This document shows positions 46,088 through 59,645 of a stretch of 64,000 nucleotides of DNA, in pieces. How positions within the stretch are numbered: position 1 is the stretch's first letter; each line of letters opens with the position of its first letter. Origin of the DNA: Craterostigma plantagineum (Eukaryota; Streptophyta; Magnoliopsida; Lamiales; Linderniaceae); assembly GCA_027422505.1 (NCBI GenBank), contig JAPQWV010000729.1, forward strand, positions 62,001 through 126,000. The letters run 5' to 3'. The notes beneath the pieces are model-generated. The model saw only the letters and a list, made by a program, of their open reading frames with translations, was not told the origin of the DNA and searched no databases. The translations under genes were made by a program, and so were the position numbers.

Positions 46088-48951
46088 ATGGCCGCTTCGA
46101 TAGCATCGATGATGTCGCTAGACACGGCGGCAACTTTCCTCGGATTAGCCAAACGCCACTCTCCTCAGCTGCCCATTAGGCTATTCTCGGCGAATTTTCA
46201 CGGCGGCAGGTCATCAAATGTTCTTGTTGCTCGGACGAGAAAATTCTCCGCCGTTTCCGATAATTCGGTGAAATTGAGAATGGCCGGCATGGAGCCGCAG
46301 AGACGGAGGTTTTCCAGGAGTTTGACTGTCAGAGCCGCCACGACTTCTTCCCCCGACACCGAGGAGTCCGATTTGATGACCAAAATTCCGCCTGACGATA
46401 GAATTCCGGCGACTATTATTACGGGCTTCTTGGGTTCTGGGAAGGTAACTTCTTTGAAGAATTTTGTCGATTGGGTTTTGTTTTTGGTGTGTTAGAATGG
46501 AGTGGAGGAGATTTCATTCAAATGATTTCTGTCTTTGTTGCTTGCTTGCTTGCTTGGTCATTTGGTGGCCTTTCTGAATTTCTGTTCGAAAAGGCGTAAC
46601 GTGGATGAATTGGGCCATAACAAGCATGCAACAAGAAATGAAATCCATTTGATGTCTTTCAAATGCATTTTGTTTTTGTTGTTGCTTGATTGGTTATGTC
46701 TAAACTCTAAATTCATGTGGTCTTTTTAAATTGCTGTTCGAAAATGTGTAACGTGGATGTATTAGGAATCATGAGACTTTCGACTTTGTTTATTCACTTG
46801 TGGGCTGGTGCCAAAAGTGGTAAAGATTTGATTTTTAATTCAATGTCACAGTGGTATATACATTTCCTGTTGTTACTGCCAATCTTGTTAATAGAAAATA
46901 ACGAGGTGAATGCGTTATTGTTCGATTGTGAGAGTGATAAAATATGTGATTGTATGGGATGGAATTATCATTCTTCAAGCTGTTCTTAGCATCATATGAG
47001 TATTTAATTAGACATTCTATTCATTTTGTATGGATGACTAAAATTTCATGATTTTAACCCCAAATGTTTTTTCACATATTGCTCGATTCCATGGCAGACA
47101 ACCTTGTTGAACCACATCTTAACCGCCAACCACGGAAAACGCATTGCTGTTATCGAAAACGAGGTATGAGGCTTATCATAAAATGGTACTCAAACTTCGT
47201 ATGAATCGAAATATGTTCTAATGATTCATATATTTACTGTTTAGTATGGCGAGGTCGACATCGATGGCTCGCTAGTTGCTGCAAAAGCTGCTGGCGCTGA
47301 GGACATAGTGATGCTAAACAATGGCTGTCTTTGCTGCACTGTGAGGGGCGATTTAGTGAGAATGATCTCAGAACTCGTTAGTCGAAAGAAAGGAAAGTTC
47401 GATCATATTGTTATTGAAACTACAGGTAAAAAAACGTATGCTTCCTTTCTTTTCTAATGGGGTCAGAGTCAAGCTAATCTTGGATTTTCACAGTTGTCTA
47501 AGCATTCTTAATCACTTGGGTATTAATTATTACAGGGCTAGCAAATCCTGCACCGATTATTCAGACATTTTACGCCGAGGATCAGATTTTTAACGATGTA
47601 AAACTCGACGGAGTGGTAACGCTTGTCGATGCTAAGCATGTCGGTTTGCACATCGACGAAGTTAAGCCTGAAGGAGTTGTCAATGAAGCTGTTGAACAGA
47701 TAGCTTACGCTGATAGGATTATAGTAAACAAGGCAAGAATTTCGATTTTGTTAAGCGTTTTTTGTTTGCCCGAATTATTACATATCTCCCTTTTTCTTCC
47801 CATGGTTCTTTTGTTTCACTGTTTTTGGACTAATTTGAAATTTATTTCATAAAACAGACAGATCTTGTTAAGGAAAGTGACGTAGGTTCAGTGGTCGAGC
47901 GGATAAGGGTATGTATTTTTTTGTCGTCTTTTTTCTTATTGCAAAGGTGGAAATCTTTTTTGGGTCATTTTTTTATTTCTCTGTAATCGCAGAGCATAAA
48001 TCGTATGGCTCAACTTAAGCGAACGCAGTATGGAAATGTCGATCTAGACTATGTTCTTGGCATTGGAGGCTTCGACTTGGAAAGGTATATAGCATAATAA
48101 TCTTCCCTAAATCTGATTGCTATTTCTTGATTGCTCGTTTTAGAACATCAAATTCTTTTGCAAAAGCACGACGAATCTTTTCCTTGTTACACTACAGAAT
48201 CGATAGCGCCGTCGATGCTGACCACTCAGACGATCACAGCCACGAACACGAACACGACCATGAAAATTGCAACCATGAGCACGAGCATGACCATAAACAC
48301 GGTATACTATTTATATTACATTGCAAATTTTTAACCATTTTTGCAAGAATCTGTTTTTAACCGTGTAAGAGAATGATTCCTCGAAATTTTATTGCAGACC
48401 ATGATCATCATCATGCCCATGATCATCACCATGGACATGACCATACGCATGACCCAGGCGTTTCTTCGATCAGTATAGTATGCGAAGGGACTTTGGATCT
48501 TGAAAAGGTTACGCCTTTTTTACTGATTATTATTGCTTGCCCTTATCCCAATGTGATAGAGTGAAAAAAAAGGAAAAAAAAAAGTTCTTATCTTTCGCCA
48601 TTATTTTTTAAAAAAAATAAATTATACATCAGGCGAACATGTGGTTGGGAAACTTGCTGATGGAAAAGAGCGAAGATATATATAGAATGAAGGGCCTTAT
48701 TTCTGTCGATGGCATGGACGAAAGATTCGTATTTCAGGTAAAGCTTCGATGTTTTTAAGTTGTACTTTGCAAAAATATGATTAAATCTGATTTCGTTTGC
48801 CTTAACAATGAAGGGAGTGCACGATATATTCCAAGGCTCGCCCGATAGACTTTGGGGCTCAGACGAACCGAGGATTAACAAGCTCGTATTCATTGGAAAG
48901 AACCTTAATGGTAAGGAAATTGAGGATGGCTTCAAGGCTTGTATCTTGTAA
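46088..48951 (+). CDS. plastid CobW/ZNG-type GTPase, PTAC17-like
   Basis: Ten exons give 466 residues: 46088-46444, 47098-47163, 47245-47425, 47536-47732, 47858-47908, 47993-48084, 48198-48301, 48398-48507, 48633-48737, 48814-48951. Intron 4 uses a GC donor (AAG/GCAAGA); the others are GT-AG. The first 85-90 residues are rich in Ser, Arg and Ala with few acids, a chloroplast transit peptide. The G domain has GFLGSGKTT (113-121, split by intron 1), ENEYGEVDIDG, the metal-binding CxCC motif NGCLCCTVRGD (C169, C171, C172), IETTGLANP and NKTD (266-269). A His-rich linker (about 316-365, HEHEHDHEN and HDHHHAHDHHHGHDH) probably binds metal. The CobW_C domain ends GFKACIL. The family are metal chaperone GTPases; a close Arabidopsis relative is PTAC17. 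An in-frame upstream ATG exists at 45989, but the transit peptide starts best at 46088. Confidence 0.94.
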
Positions 48952-49371
48952 GAGATTTTAGTTCAAGTTTCTCTTGACATGACTATGGAGCTTATGTTCT
49001 GATCAAATGATATACATTCCAAGATTCTGTTAATCTTTTTTCTTCTCTATTGCATTTACCAGAGAGATATTCACATTGGATGTTTTATGTGTTCATAATA
49101 GTAGTGATTTCTGATCACTTTGTCTGAATCCTTCAATAAGGACCATTGATGCACAAGACGTTGAAAGCCCTTACATAAGCTCTGTATATCCATCAATAAG
49201 ATTTTTAGCAGGTTTTTCAGAAAGACGAAGAAGACAGAAGAGTTCATCTCTTCGCTATAATAACAAGTTCTGTCCTATCCCTTAATCGTTCGTATGAATA
49301 CGTAAATAAACAGAAACGAGGTTAAAAAAAATACGGACTTATGCTCCAACAAGAAAGGCGAGCGAGCCCAT
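48952..49371. other. convergent 3' flanks of the CobW and CNB-like genes
   Basis: Holds the 3' UTRs of two tail-to-tail genes; no other feature recognised. Confidence 0.6.
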
Positions 49372-50403
49372 TTAATCGACTGGGACTTCGACCGCCATTT
49401 TCATACCTGGGCGATGGTTTAATATCTGAAACAGACGAAGATTTACAGACGGTTAGAAACAAATTAATCAAAAAGTAACATTCAAAAAAGAAAGAAAAGC
49501 AAACCTTTATGAAGTCGTCCAACATAAGAGATGACTCCGGCGTATAACCAGCTTCCTGTAATAGCTGACTCAGAACCTCCTGAGAAAAACAGTAAGAAGT
49601 TCACTAACTCTAAAGATTTTAATCTTTCGACGGGTTATATATATATATGAACCTACAATTCGTAATAGCTTCAAAAAGCCATTTTTGGGATTCTCAGTAC
49701 CTCTCTTTGCTTGTCTGTCATGAACGAGCCCGTAAGATCGCTGAGAACTTCGACGATGTCATTGAAAGCTACCCTTCCATTGTTGTCCGAGTCGTAGACT
49801 TTGAAGATAACTGTGTTTGCAGTAAGGAAGAACATAGTCACATACAGCTTTCGATGAATTTTTCCCCAATCAAGATTCGAAGATTTCGTACAAATTCAGT
49901 CGATTAACGCTTAAGGTCAATGATGCTTACGTTCGATTTTCTGCTGTACAGTAGCTTTAGAGCTGAAAGCAGACAAGAACGCGACGAAATCCTTAAAGTT
50001 CAAGCCATCCACCATCCTTAGAAGCCTCTATTTAACCATCCCATGAAAGATCAAAGTCAGTACTTAGGTGGTAAAGGGCTCGTAAGAACTTGGGATTTTA
50101 ATGTAATAATAACTGCTAAACACACACACCTGAGAAAGTGGATTTAAGGCAAATTCAGGCACAGATAAGAACTCATCAGCTGATATGAACCCTTTTGCAT
50201 TCTTATCAAGTTGGCAGAATCTCTTATACAGAGACACAATCTCTTGCTGATTAACTACAGTTTTTTTCACATATCATAAGATTATAAGTCAATCATAAGC
50301 TATAAACAAAGCTATAAAGAGAAGAAAACTTACATAGATAACTACAGTGTTCTTGAACATCTTCAATATCGTACTGAGTCAACATCGACGAGGCACTGCC
50401 CAT
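49372..50403 (-). CDS. calcineurin-B-like EF-hand protein
   Basis: Six exons give 176 residues: 50403-50334, 50254-50130, 50027-49931, 49810-49701, 49579-49505, 49425-49372, all in phase with GT-AG introns. It starts MGSASS, a good N-myristoylation site. EF-hand loops are seen at D40-E51 (DKNAKGFISADE, poor at loop position 5) and D104-D115 (DSDNNGRVAFND, canonical but ending in Asp). The DGLNFKDF and LMLDDFIK regions are degenerate hands. Length and the ending MKMAVEVPVD match a conserved plant calcineurin B regulatory-subunit-like family distinct from CBLs. The partner is unknown, since plants lack the classic calcineurin A phosphatase. Expected to be a membrane-anchored Ca2+ sensor. Confidence 0.93.
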
Positions 50404-51198
50404 TGATCTACACATGCAAAAAGAAATGATCAAATCAAAGCGAATAAAGCAAGCCCACTAGCAAAGATTTGATCTTTATCGCATAAGAAGCAACGATTAA
50501 CCCTTACTGAGAAAAAAGGACCAGAAAAATACCCAAGTTTGTGGGCAACGAAGGGACCAGAAGGACAGGTTAGTGATTAAGTGAAGGAAAGATCGAATTT
50601 TTATGAGCGGAAAATAGTGTGAGTTATATGTTGAGGCTTATTGGATTGAGATTTCCTAGTCATCATCATCAGCGTGAATAGAAAAAGCGGAGAAAGTTGT
50701 CTGATTTCGATCAGTTACCGAGGAATTCTATGTTCATCTTGGAAGAAGTCTATGACTCTATGTTGCGTAATGAACATCAAAATGATCATTTTGTCAAGGC
50801 ATGATATCTATTATACACAACACAGAATATGCAAACATACTAGCATATTACATACCGCACATTTAATTGGCAAAAATTTCATAGTTATAATATTCACCAA
50901 TGCTACTTGAAATTTGTGAAATGAAAAATCTCAGCCCTATTACCAATCCGAGTAAACAACAGTTTCCATATAATATATTTAGATAATATCAAATTATATC
51001 TCAGCCCAACAAAATATAATGTGACAAGCTAATAACAAACTAACTGGTTTTACACAACCCAAAATTTATAGGACCATATCCATTTGATGACATGTAAAGA
51101 AACTTGCATACCACCACCACCACCACCATCATCAAAAGATCTATAACCAAAAGCTAACCATAGTCAAGAAAGACATTGAAAAGCTCATCATATCTTTC
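50404..51198. other. promoter of the CNB-like gene and 3' flank of the V-PPase gene
   Basis: Two minus-strand genes lie head to tail here. A (CCA)n run at about 51112-51127 lies in the V-PPase 3' UTR. No other gene recognised. Confidence 0.55.
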
Positions 51199-54100
51199 TC
51201 AGAACTTAAAAAGCAGACCGCCGTGAGTGGCGAAGAAAGGAGCAAAAACTAGCGACTCGACCGCCATGAGCTTTATGAGTATGTTCAAAGAAGGGCCCGA
51301 CGTGTCCTTCAAAGGGTCCCCAATAGTGTCCCCTATCACCGCCGCCTTGTGAGGTTCCGAACCCTTTGGCCCGAGAGTTCGAGCGTGCTCCGAAGCACCC
51401 GCCTTTTCATTAATAAAAAATTACATATATGCAAATCAAATCAATTTACCACAAAATCGACTGTCGAGGCTCAGACTCAGAGATCTATCTTTCTAACTAT
51501 CTAACTTCAATAGTGAGTTGGTCACCTCAATGTACTTCTTGGCATTGTCCCATGCTCCTCCAGTATTGGATGCAGATATTGCAATCTGATAAAAAAAAAT
51601 AATGTACATTCAGCAAACTGTTAAGAGTTAGACTCGAAAAAACATACGAAAAACGCACTAATCGGTGAAATATTTACTCCCAGTAGTTGCTTTCGATTTC
51701 ATTTGCCCCTTCAGTCGTACTTATGATCCAATAAAATAACACTGTTCCTTTAAAGTTATAGTAATAATTCCACTATCATTGTGCCTTCTAACAATGAATT
51801 CATACAAGAAAATGGATGCACATGACAATGCAAAATTGGGATTACGCGCAAACCTATAACATCATATGGTATAAAAATGTCCCCATATTATCCTTCTGGT
51901 CATGTATATTAGAGATGGTGGCATTATTAAGTCAAATAGTTGCAATTTGAGAACAATAAATTACAAATTGAAGCAATTTGGGTAATGAACATTTAATTCA
52001 GATGACCTCAAACTGCTACAATTTCGATACTTACTGTCCTAAAATTGCTATTACTATTATCGAAATATAGGATTTTGATTGAATGCTTAGATGAATTCCA
52101 TAACAAAAATGGTGTTTTCAAGTCTCCAAGTTAAGAATCTCGAAACTGTATTAAACTTGCAGGAATAATTTCAAACTCGGAAATGAAGATAAGAAAATGT
52201 CGAGATCAAACTCGAGATGAAATCTCGAGTTGAAGCTCGATATTCATCTTAAAAACCACATCGAGAATTATGTCGAAATTTCATTTAGATGTGTAATGTC
52301 GAAATCATAGTCCATATCGAGATTTTGTGTGTAGTATTTAAACAATATCGAACTTTATATGTCGAGATCCTTGTATCGAGATTCATGTGGAAATTTGTGC
52401 ATTGTTTAAACTTAAAACTCGAAACCTTGTAAGTTCAAATACCGAGATCTATGTAGTGTTTAATTTAAAATATCGAAAGCATTTCATGCCTTAACTCGAG
52501 ATTCACTTGTAAATATATGTCGAGATTTAACTATGATGATTGCCTTTATATATTATAATAACATCTCGACATTGATATAAGTTCATTTATGATGATCTAT
52601 ATCGAGATTTTTCGTATCAATTAACAAACCTCGATATCAGTGTTGTTCAAATATCGAAATCTTATTAGAGTAATAAGAAATTGTCGAGATCTATTTGATG
52701 ATTGATATCGAGATTTATTTCTGAAATAACATGATTAACCAAATTCAAATCCAAAGTTCATCGAGATCCTTGTTTAGAATATCGACATATAACCTCGACA
52801 TCTTATATATAAATCCCACCTACATCTCGAAATCTTACCATGTCGCTAGGTGTATTGATTGATGAATCTCGGCATATAGATATTTAGATCTATCTAATAT
52901 TATATATCAAGATTTATGTTGGTATCGACATCTTAGTATATGACCTCGAAGGCACATAAAATCGAAATCCTTATGTATTATTTAATAATGTCGAGATTTA
53001 TCTTGATATTAATATCAAATCTATGTTACCATTCCATAACCAAGCTCGACATTTATCTTAAGAAAATGTCGAGATTCATTTCAAAATTGGTTTCGAAATT
53101 TATAGAAGTCGAAACTAGGGTTTTCAAATTAAGCCAATTTTGGAAAATTATAACTAGTCTAACAAACCCTAATTTTATATGTTTCTATAGTTAGGGTTTG
53201 AAGGTTAGCGATTTACAAGTACGATAAGCTTAGTAGCTAAGGATACCAGGTAAGTGGAAATCGCAACTACAACACATAATTTTTATGTGCATGAAATTAT
53301 GTGTATATGCTTTTATAATTTTATGGGACGTGTCTATGTGCTTATATGATTTTATGTGAGTTCTACGTGATTTAATTTCGTTATACGATGACATGACATG
53401 CATACTCATGGCATGAGCATGTGCACGCACGACTAGTATGAGAGTCAGGGAGATAGCGTGCATGAGTATAAGATCGCTTGAAAGCGATATGTATATTTGC
53501 CGAGGCATTTTTGTGTCGACTCAATGATGAGTCACGGCTCTTCTATGCTACCACGGCGATTGCAATCCTCTAATTTCGAATCGTCCTAACTTCAACAGTC
53601 AAACGTAATCAGTAAAACCAAAGAGAAAATTAACGCACCTGTACGCCGGACACGAGGGAGCCGGCGAGTACGCCGGAGAGCGTCTCGACGCCGAATAGAA
53701 TCCCAACGACAAGGGGCGTGAGCATGACGAGTGCGCCGGGCGGGATCATCTCCTTGATGGACGCGTCGGTCGAGATCTTCACGCAAGTGGCATAGTCGGG
53801 CTTCGCGGTGCCCTCCATGAGTCCCGGGATGGTGTTGAACTGCCTACGAACCTCCTCCACCATCTTCAGTGCCGCCTTGCCCACGCTCTTCATGGTCATG
53901 GCCGAGAACCAGTAGGGAAGCATGGCCCCCACGATCAGCCCGATAAAGACCTTTGGGGTCAGAACGTCGACGGTCGAGATCGCCGCTCGGCTCACAAAGG
54001 CGCCGAAGAGCGCGAGAGAGACTAAAGCGGCGGACCCGATGGCGAATCCCTGTAGAAGAAAGAAGGGCCAATGATTAGGGGAAAAACTTATACTCCACGT

Positions 54101-57100
54101 TACACCAATAGTCTTTTCAACAACGTTATTTAGAAGAGTGGCATTATGTGAACAGAGAATCTAGGCAGTGGCATTATACGGGAAATAACTTTCAAGATTA
54201 AGCAATTTGGGAATATTATACGCAAGAATCCTATGTCAAGTTATTGCCTGTATAATATCACCTCCGAAATTCACCAAAACCCTAAATTATACCGCTGTAA
54301 CTCTAGATTTGTCCTAAAATTACTTAATTTTGAAGTTAGTGTCTATATAATGTCATTCCCTAAATTGCCAGAACTCTAGATTAATCGCCGGACCCTACAA
54401 CTTAGAGCAAAATCTAGGGTTCAGTGTATAATGTCCCTAAATTACTTAATTTTGAATATTGTTATCCATATAATGTCATCCCTTAATTCAATGTCCCTAT
54501 AATCCTCTAGTTCACATTAACAAGACAGTTGCAACTTGAAGTATCTGAATAACAATATGCACACAGAAAGAACGTCGACAACGTATGATCACCTTGCCAA
54601 TAGCAGCGGTGGTATTTCCAGCAGCATCGAGCGCGTCGGTCCTCTCGCGAATGGTATGGCTCATGCCGGCCATCTCGGCTATGCCTCCGGCGTTATCGCT
54701 GATGGGGCCGTAGGCGTCGATGGCCAAGCCAGTGGCTATAGTGCTCAGCATTCCTAGAGCAGCCACGGCAATACCGTACATGGCAGCGAAAGTGAAGCTC
54801 ACGAAGATGCTAATGGCGATGGCGAAGATGGGAATGATTACGGATTTGTAGCCCAATGCGAGGCCGAATATAACGTTGGTCGCAGCGCCAGTTCTGCACG
54901 AATCGGCAACGTCCTGGACGGGGCTGCAAAAGGGGGAAATTTCCGCCATGGGCGTAAGAAAATAAATATCGAAGATTTATGTTAATGATAACTAGGGAAA
55001 ACTGTAAAAGCTCACCTGTAGGCATTGCTGGTGTAGTATTCGGTCACGAATCCGATGATAAGTCCAGCCCATAGCCCAACACATACGCAGAGGAATAGCT
55101 GCCTGTAAATATTAGCCACGTAAAACGTCAATTATCGTACAGAGAAAGAAAGTCAAGAAATGATAACAATCTGAGCCCTTAAACAGTGGCACAGCCCCAC
55201 ACGCTTTCCATCAATTTAATTAGAGAACTTCAGCCAAATTATTGTGCACACATTTGCAATGCAGAGGAGGACCTTAAAAGAATCTAGGGGCATAGTCAAC
55301 ATAACAAGAACTAAAAATGCCCTTCTGAGAAGTAAAAGATATTAAATTGAAGGAAGCAAACTGCGCACCAGTTTTTCACAACTTTCTGAGCGCCGAAATT
55401 GAAGATTGTGAAGGACGAAGGCAAGCAAGTCCAAGTGACAATCGCAACTCCCACAGTCATGAGGGCAGTGGAGATGATGAGCTGCTTCTTCAGCGCTGGC
55501 TCGATATCCTTCACGGCCCGAATCTCGAAAAAGTCCGTCGCAAATAGAGTTGTAATAAGGCAAACAAGAATTCCCATGGAGCTGATGAGCAAAGGGTAGC
55601 ACATGCCAGTGAAGTCGTGGGCAGTTCCAAACGAGGAAATGGAGGCCACGACAAGGGCAGCGCACGACGACTCAGCGTAAGAACCAAAGAGATCAGAGCC
55701 CATGCCGGCGATATCCCCAACATTGTCGCCCACATTGTCAGCAATCACCTAACGTATTTAAAAATCAAAACTTTACGTACTACAACTTGTCATCGTTTTG
55801 ATAGATAAGTTACTTAATAAACAACAGCCCACTTACCGCGGGATTTCTGGGATCATCTTCTGGGATGTTCCTCTCGACCTTACCAACGAGATCAGCGCCG
55901 ACATCAGCAGCTTTTGTGTATATACCACCGCCAACTCTCCCAAACAAAGCCATGGAGGATCCACCGAGGCCATACCCAGTGATAGCCTCGAAAAGACCTT
56001 CCCAATCATCACCGTAGTAAATCTTGAAAAGATTGATTGCAATGTAGAGAACTAAGAGACCGTTTGCGGCAAGGAGAAATCCCATCACTGCGCCAGACCT
56101 GAACGCTATGATAAAGGCTTTACCAACGCCTTTCCTTGCTTCTAAAGTAGTCCTTGCGTTTGCAAAGGTGGCGATCTTCATGCCTAGAAAACCCGAGACA
56201 ACTGAGGTTACGGCTCCGAGGAGAAAGGACAAGGTGCTGAAGATGGCAGTGGCAAGGGCGGGCTTGCACAGCTTCTCCTTGTTGTAAGTGCATGGCTGGC
56301 TCTTTGTGCTGAAACCCTCGACTGAACCGAGGAAGAGAAAGATTAGGATGGCAAAGGCGACCATAAAGATGCCCACGTACTGGTACTCAGTGAAAAGGAA
56401 AGACGTTGCCCCTGTGAGAAACAAACAAATGATTATAAGCTAAAATGCAAGTCAAAGCAAGAAACATGCATGTCAGAAAAATTATATCCCGAAAAGGGTC
56501 TGGCCTCACAACAGAAAGAACAAACCTAATGCATTTTTTATGCGAAATAGATAATGAAAGCTCGAAACTTGATAGTAAAAAATGAAAACACTTGGGAACC
56601 CTTTCCCGAAGTTGAACACAAATGATCACCGGTGAATGAACTAAAAGTAGAGTATGTATACTAACTATTGGACCCTTATCAATTAATATACTGATAACTA
56701 GATAAAAGACCCAATTAACAACACTAAGCAGAGAACATCATGTGATAAAGAAGCCAAACTCTAGACATAGGCAACCAAAGATAGAATCTAATTAGACGGT
56801 TCTAAGATTATCGCTAGAGGGGCCAAGATCGTTACATTTCATAATACAAAGTAAAATAGGAACTACTGCATGACAAATTCCTTCCCAAATCCAAAGACAA
56901 ATCAACATCATTTTCCCATATATCGTATTATTATATTACATAAAAATGAACAGTTTTATAAGCAATTTGAGAATAAAAGCAACAAAGTAAAAAATTTATA
57001 TAGCTGGAAACTATAAATGATACCACGTCATCTAGCGTGATCACAAAGAAAATAAGGTATTATGACACTCAGCACCTTCCCATATGGTTGACACGTGCAA

Positions 57101-58041
57101 AGTCTTAATATTATTACTTATCTATAAAGGCCCACAAAGTCAATAAATAATTCCATATAAGACAGACAGCGATACACTAACTTCCCCAGTTATTAATTTT
57201 CTAATGAAAAGCAACCTCATCAATTAAATAATAACGCAATCTTCTCAAGATCTCGGTAAAAAATATTAGAAATCGATTATGAGAGTTTGAATAATCAAAT
57301 CAATGATAGCTCCAACCATACGGTAGCAGCTTAAATAGAAATCTAATCCGCCATTTAGCTCCAAAGAAACAAAGACGAGATTGATATGCATGAAGAACAC
57401 GCTCAGGAATATGTAATAAAAAGACGATGCAATTATAAATCCGAATTTAAAAAGAGGGAAAGAAGTATGAAAAATCTGAATTTGTCTAAAACGCCACACC
57501 TAACCAACAAATAAAGCAGAACTTTTCATTCAGCTAACAAATTCACCTCCAAAAATGAAACTTTTTTCCAGGAAAAGTTCACATTTTCACACACGCAGAA
57601 ATATGGCCACAACTTAATTATTTCTTCCCCCTTTTAAAACGAAAAGGCACAACGTTTTCAAATTGAATCAAAGCTAATTCCAAATTTCACCCTTTTGCTG
57701 GTTAGACATCAATTAGCTCCGCTGTTATTTCAAAAACAAAAGAGAACACACAAACCAACGAAACGTTAGTATTAATTTAGGTGCCAATAGTTTCAGATCT
57801 AACCCTCGGAGATAGCGCTCTGTATCTCGGCGCACTTGACGACGACGTTTTGGTCGTTTACCCCCTCTTCCTCCTCAATCAGCGCGTCGTTGTACCCATT
57901 CCGGCTGTTCTTCGCCGCCTGAGCGTCGGCTGTGAGCTTCACCTTCGCGACCAAAAACCACTGGACAAGGGAGAAGGCGATTCCAATGACGGCGCACACG
58001 GGGATTACGATCTCGGCACCTAGATCCGAAAGCAACGCCAT
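51199..58041 (-). CDS. AVP1: type I (K+-dependent) vacuolar H+-pyrophosphatase
   Basis: Eight exons give 761 residues: 58041-57804, 56411-55837, 55748-55369, 55102-55016, 54923-54593, 54049-53639, 51585-51526, 51402-51199, all GT-AG and in frame. The multispanning membrane protein has all signatures: the substrate motif DVGADLVGK (249-257), the first acidic motif DNVGDNVGD (275-283) and the second DTIGDPLKD (719-727). The residue after GNTT (529-532) is Ala, as in K+-dependent type I enzymes; type II has Lys there. It couples PPi hydrolysis to proton transport into the vacuole. It ends GGLLFKF, the usual C-terminus. Intron 6 is 2053 bp because an old LTR fragment lies in it. Confidence 0.97.
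52150..53580 (-). mobile_element. inverted, truncated LTR related to the Tekay-like LTR, in V-PPase intron 6
   Basis: Reverse-complement similarity to about 7500-8850 of the Tekay-like LTR. The TCGA-word array lies at 52190-53100; the TAGGGTTTTCAAATTAAGCC, AACAAACCCTAATTTTATAT and ATACCAGGTAAGTGGAAAT blocks at 53110-53265; and CGCTTGAAAGCGATATG near 53475. It is diverged and truncated at both ends, so it is an old remnant of the same or a sister family. Confidence 0.85.
54120..54490. repeat. interspersed repeat in V-PPase intron 5
   Basis: Internal near-repeats (TAAATTACTTAATTTTGAA...TATAATGTCAT twice) and similarity to LRR intron 14 at 31540-31770. Probably an old MITE family. Confidence 0.45.
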
Positions 58042-58342
58042 TGCATTAAAGAAAAACTAAACCTAAATTAATACGAAAACAAAGGATAGAAAATCTCTAG
58101 CAAGGATGAGATGAAATGAAACAAGGGGTTGAATGTGCAGAAATGGGTTGGAATAGCTTAGCTTATTTATTGGAGTGGGATTGGAAATTTAGAAACTGCG
58201 AAGAGTTCTTCGGAGGGTATGAATGGTAATTTAGAGGAAGGTTATATCACATGGGGTGGAGAGGCGTAGCAGTGAAAACCTAATCGGATAATTACAATAA
58301 AACCCCTGCACTATTATTATTTACGCTGGGCTCAAATCCTCC
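58042..58342 (-). promoter_or_regulatory. V-PPase upstream region
   Basis: 5' UTR and promoter of the V-PPase gene. A TATA-like AATAAATAAG lies near 58160-58172 on the minus strand; the start site is not known. Confidence 0.45.
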
Positions 58343-58900
58343 TTAGAGCATTTCCAACAAATACTCTGTTTTTGGTGCTATTACAAGTTAAATGCCAGTA
58401 AGAGTATCTTCCACCCAGTATGAAAATACAGTTAATTCTGCAAAATAGTATAATACAGCTGCTTCAGTTTTACTCCAACTATAAACTCTATTTTTTACTA
58501 TAAAAATCAAATTTCTATATTAAACTTTATATTATAATAATTAAAAAGTCAATAAATTATAATAATAAATATTTAAAATTAACTAAATTATAAAAGCATA
58601 TTATTTAATTAAAATTCTACTTAAAACTTAAAACGTAAATATAAACAAATAATAGGACATTAATATTATTTTTACTTTTATTATTATAAGAATATCAAAT
58701 ATTTAAATTTAAACTATTTATATTAAATAAGTTTTAAATAAATAGAAAGTACAACACAATTTTTGTTTCGAAAATTGTGTGTACTCTATCTCTACTAATC
58801 AACACAATATTAGTGTTAGATATAGAGTCTCATTGGAGTAAAGACGCATTTTATTTTTGTGTTTTACACTAAAATGAAGTACCCTTTGGAGATGCTCTAA
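58343..58900. mobile_element. putative MITE with GAGCATCTCCAA termini
   Basis: TTAGAGCATTTCCAACAAATACTCT at the left and (reversed) TTAGAGCATCTCCAAAGGG at the right form inverted ends; the interior is very AT-rich. A further TTGAAGATGCTCC near 59215 may be the end of a nested or longer copy. Superfamily not decided. Confidence 0.5.
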
Positions 58901-59640
58901 TACTCTATTTTTAGAGTACATAATTTTCAATACGATAATTGTGTTTTAATTTTTAATTTTATTTACATTTAATACTTTATAGTATTATAATAATAAAAAA
59001 ATGTTTTAGTTACTTATTGATATTTTTCATTTTTATTAATAGTATCAATACATTGAACTTTTCATAGTTATAATTTAAAGTCATTACTAATATTATTTTT
59101 TGTGTAGAAAGTGATGGGTTGGAGTAAATATTTGTTTAGAAAATAGAGTAATAGTAAAAGCAAGGTATCAACTGCAGTTTTGTGAAAAAATTTCTGAAAT
59201 ATTGTGTTGTGGGTTGAAGATGCTCCTTGATGACATCCGAAGTAAGAAAAAAGGAGCAAACAAGCATAAAAGAAAATAAGATTTTTAAAGTTTGGACCAA
59301 AAAAACTAAAGAACCATTTTAAAATATTGGATTTTAAGGTGCGATTTCTATCACTATTTTGACAAATTAAGATAAAAGGTTTTCTAGATTATCATCGATT
59401 TTCGCTTTTTGAGAACCATTAAAAACACCAAAACATTATTATAATAATTGTTTGATTTTCTGTCGTGGTGAAGATTATGGTCTCAAGGTCTTTTAGTATC
59501 ACATGAGCTAATTTCTCCAAATATAGTGATTTACTTTGTGTTTGTTATGACTTAGCAACGTAACGCGAAAGCGAGATTCTCGAATTGTTTGAATGAAATT
59601 TATGTTATAATAACACGTGATGATTCATTCATTAGAACAC
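58901..59640. other. AT-rich intergenic stretch
   Basis: No gene recognised; it may include a second partial copy of the preceding MITE family ending near 59226. Confidence 0.45.
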
Positions 59641-59645
59641 ACATA

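Noticed and set aside
55342..55744. Overlapping frames on both strands at 55.3-55.7 kb
   Set aside because: Shadows of V-PPase exon 3, which carries the DNVGDNVGD motif.
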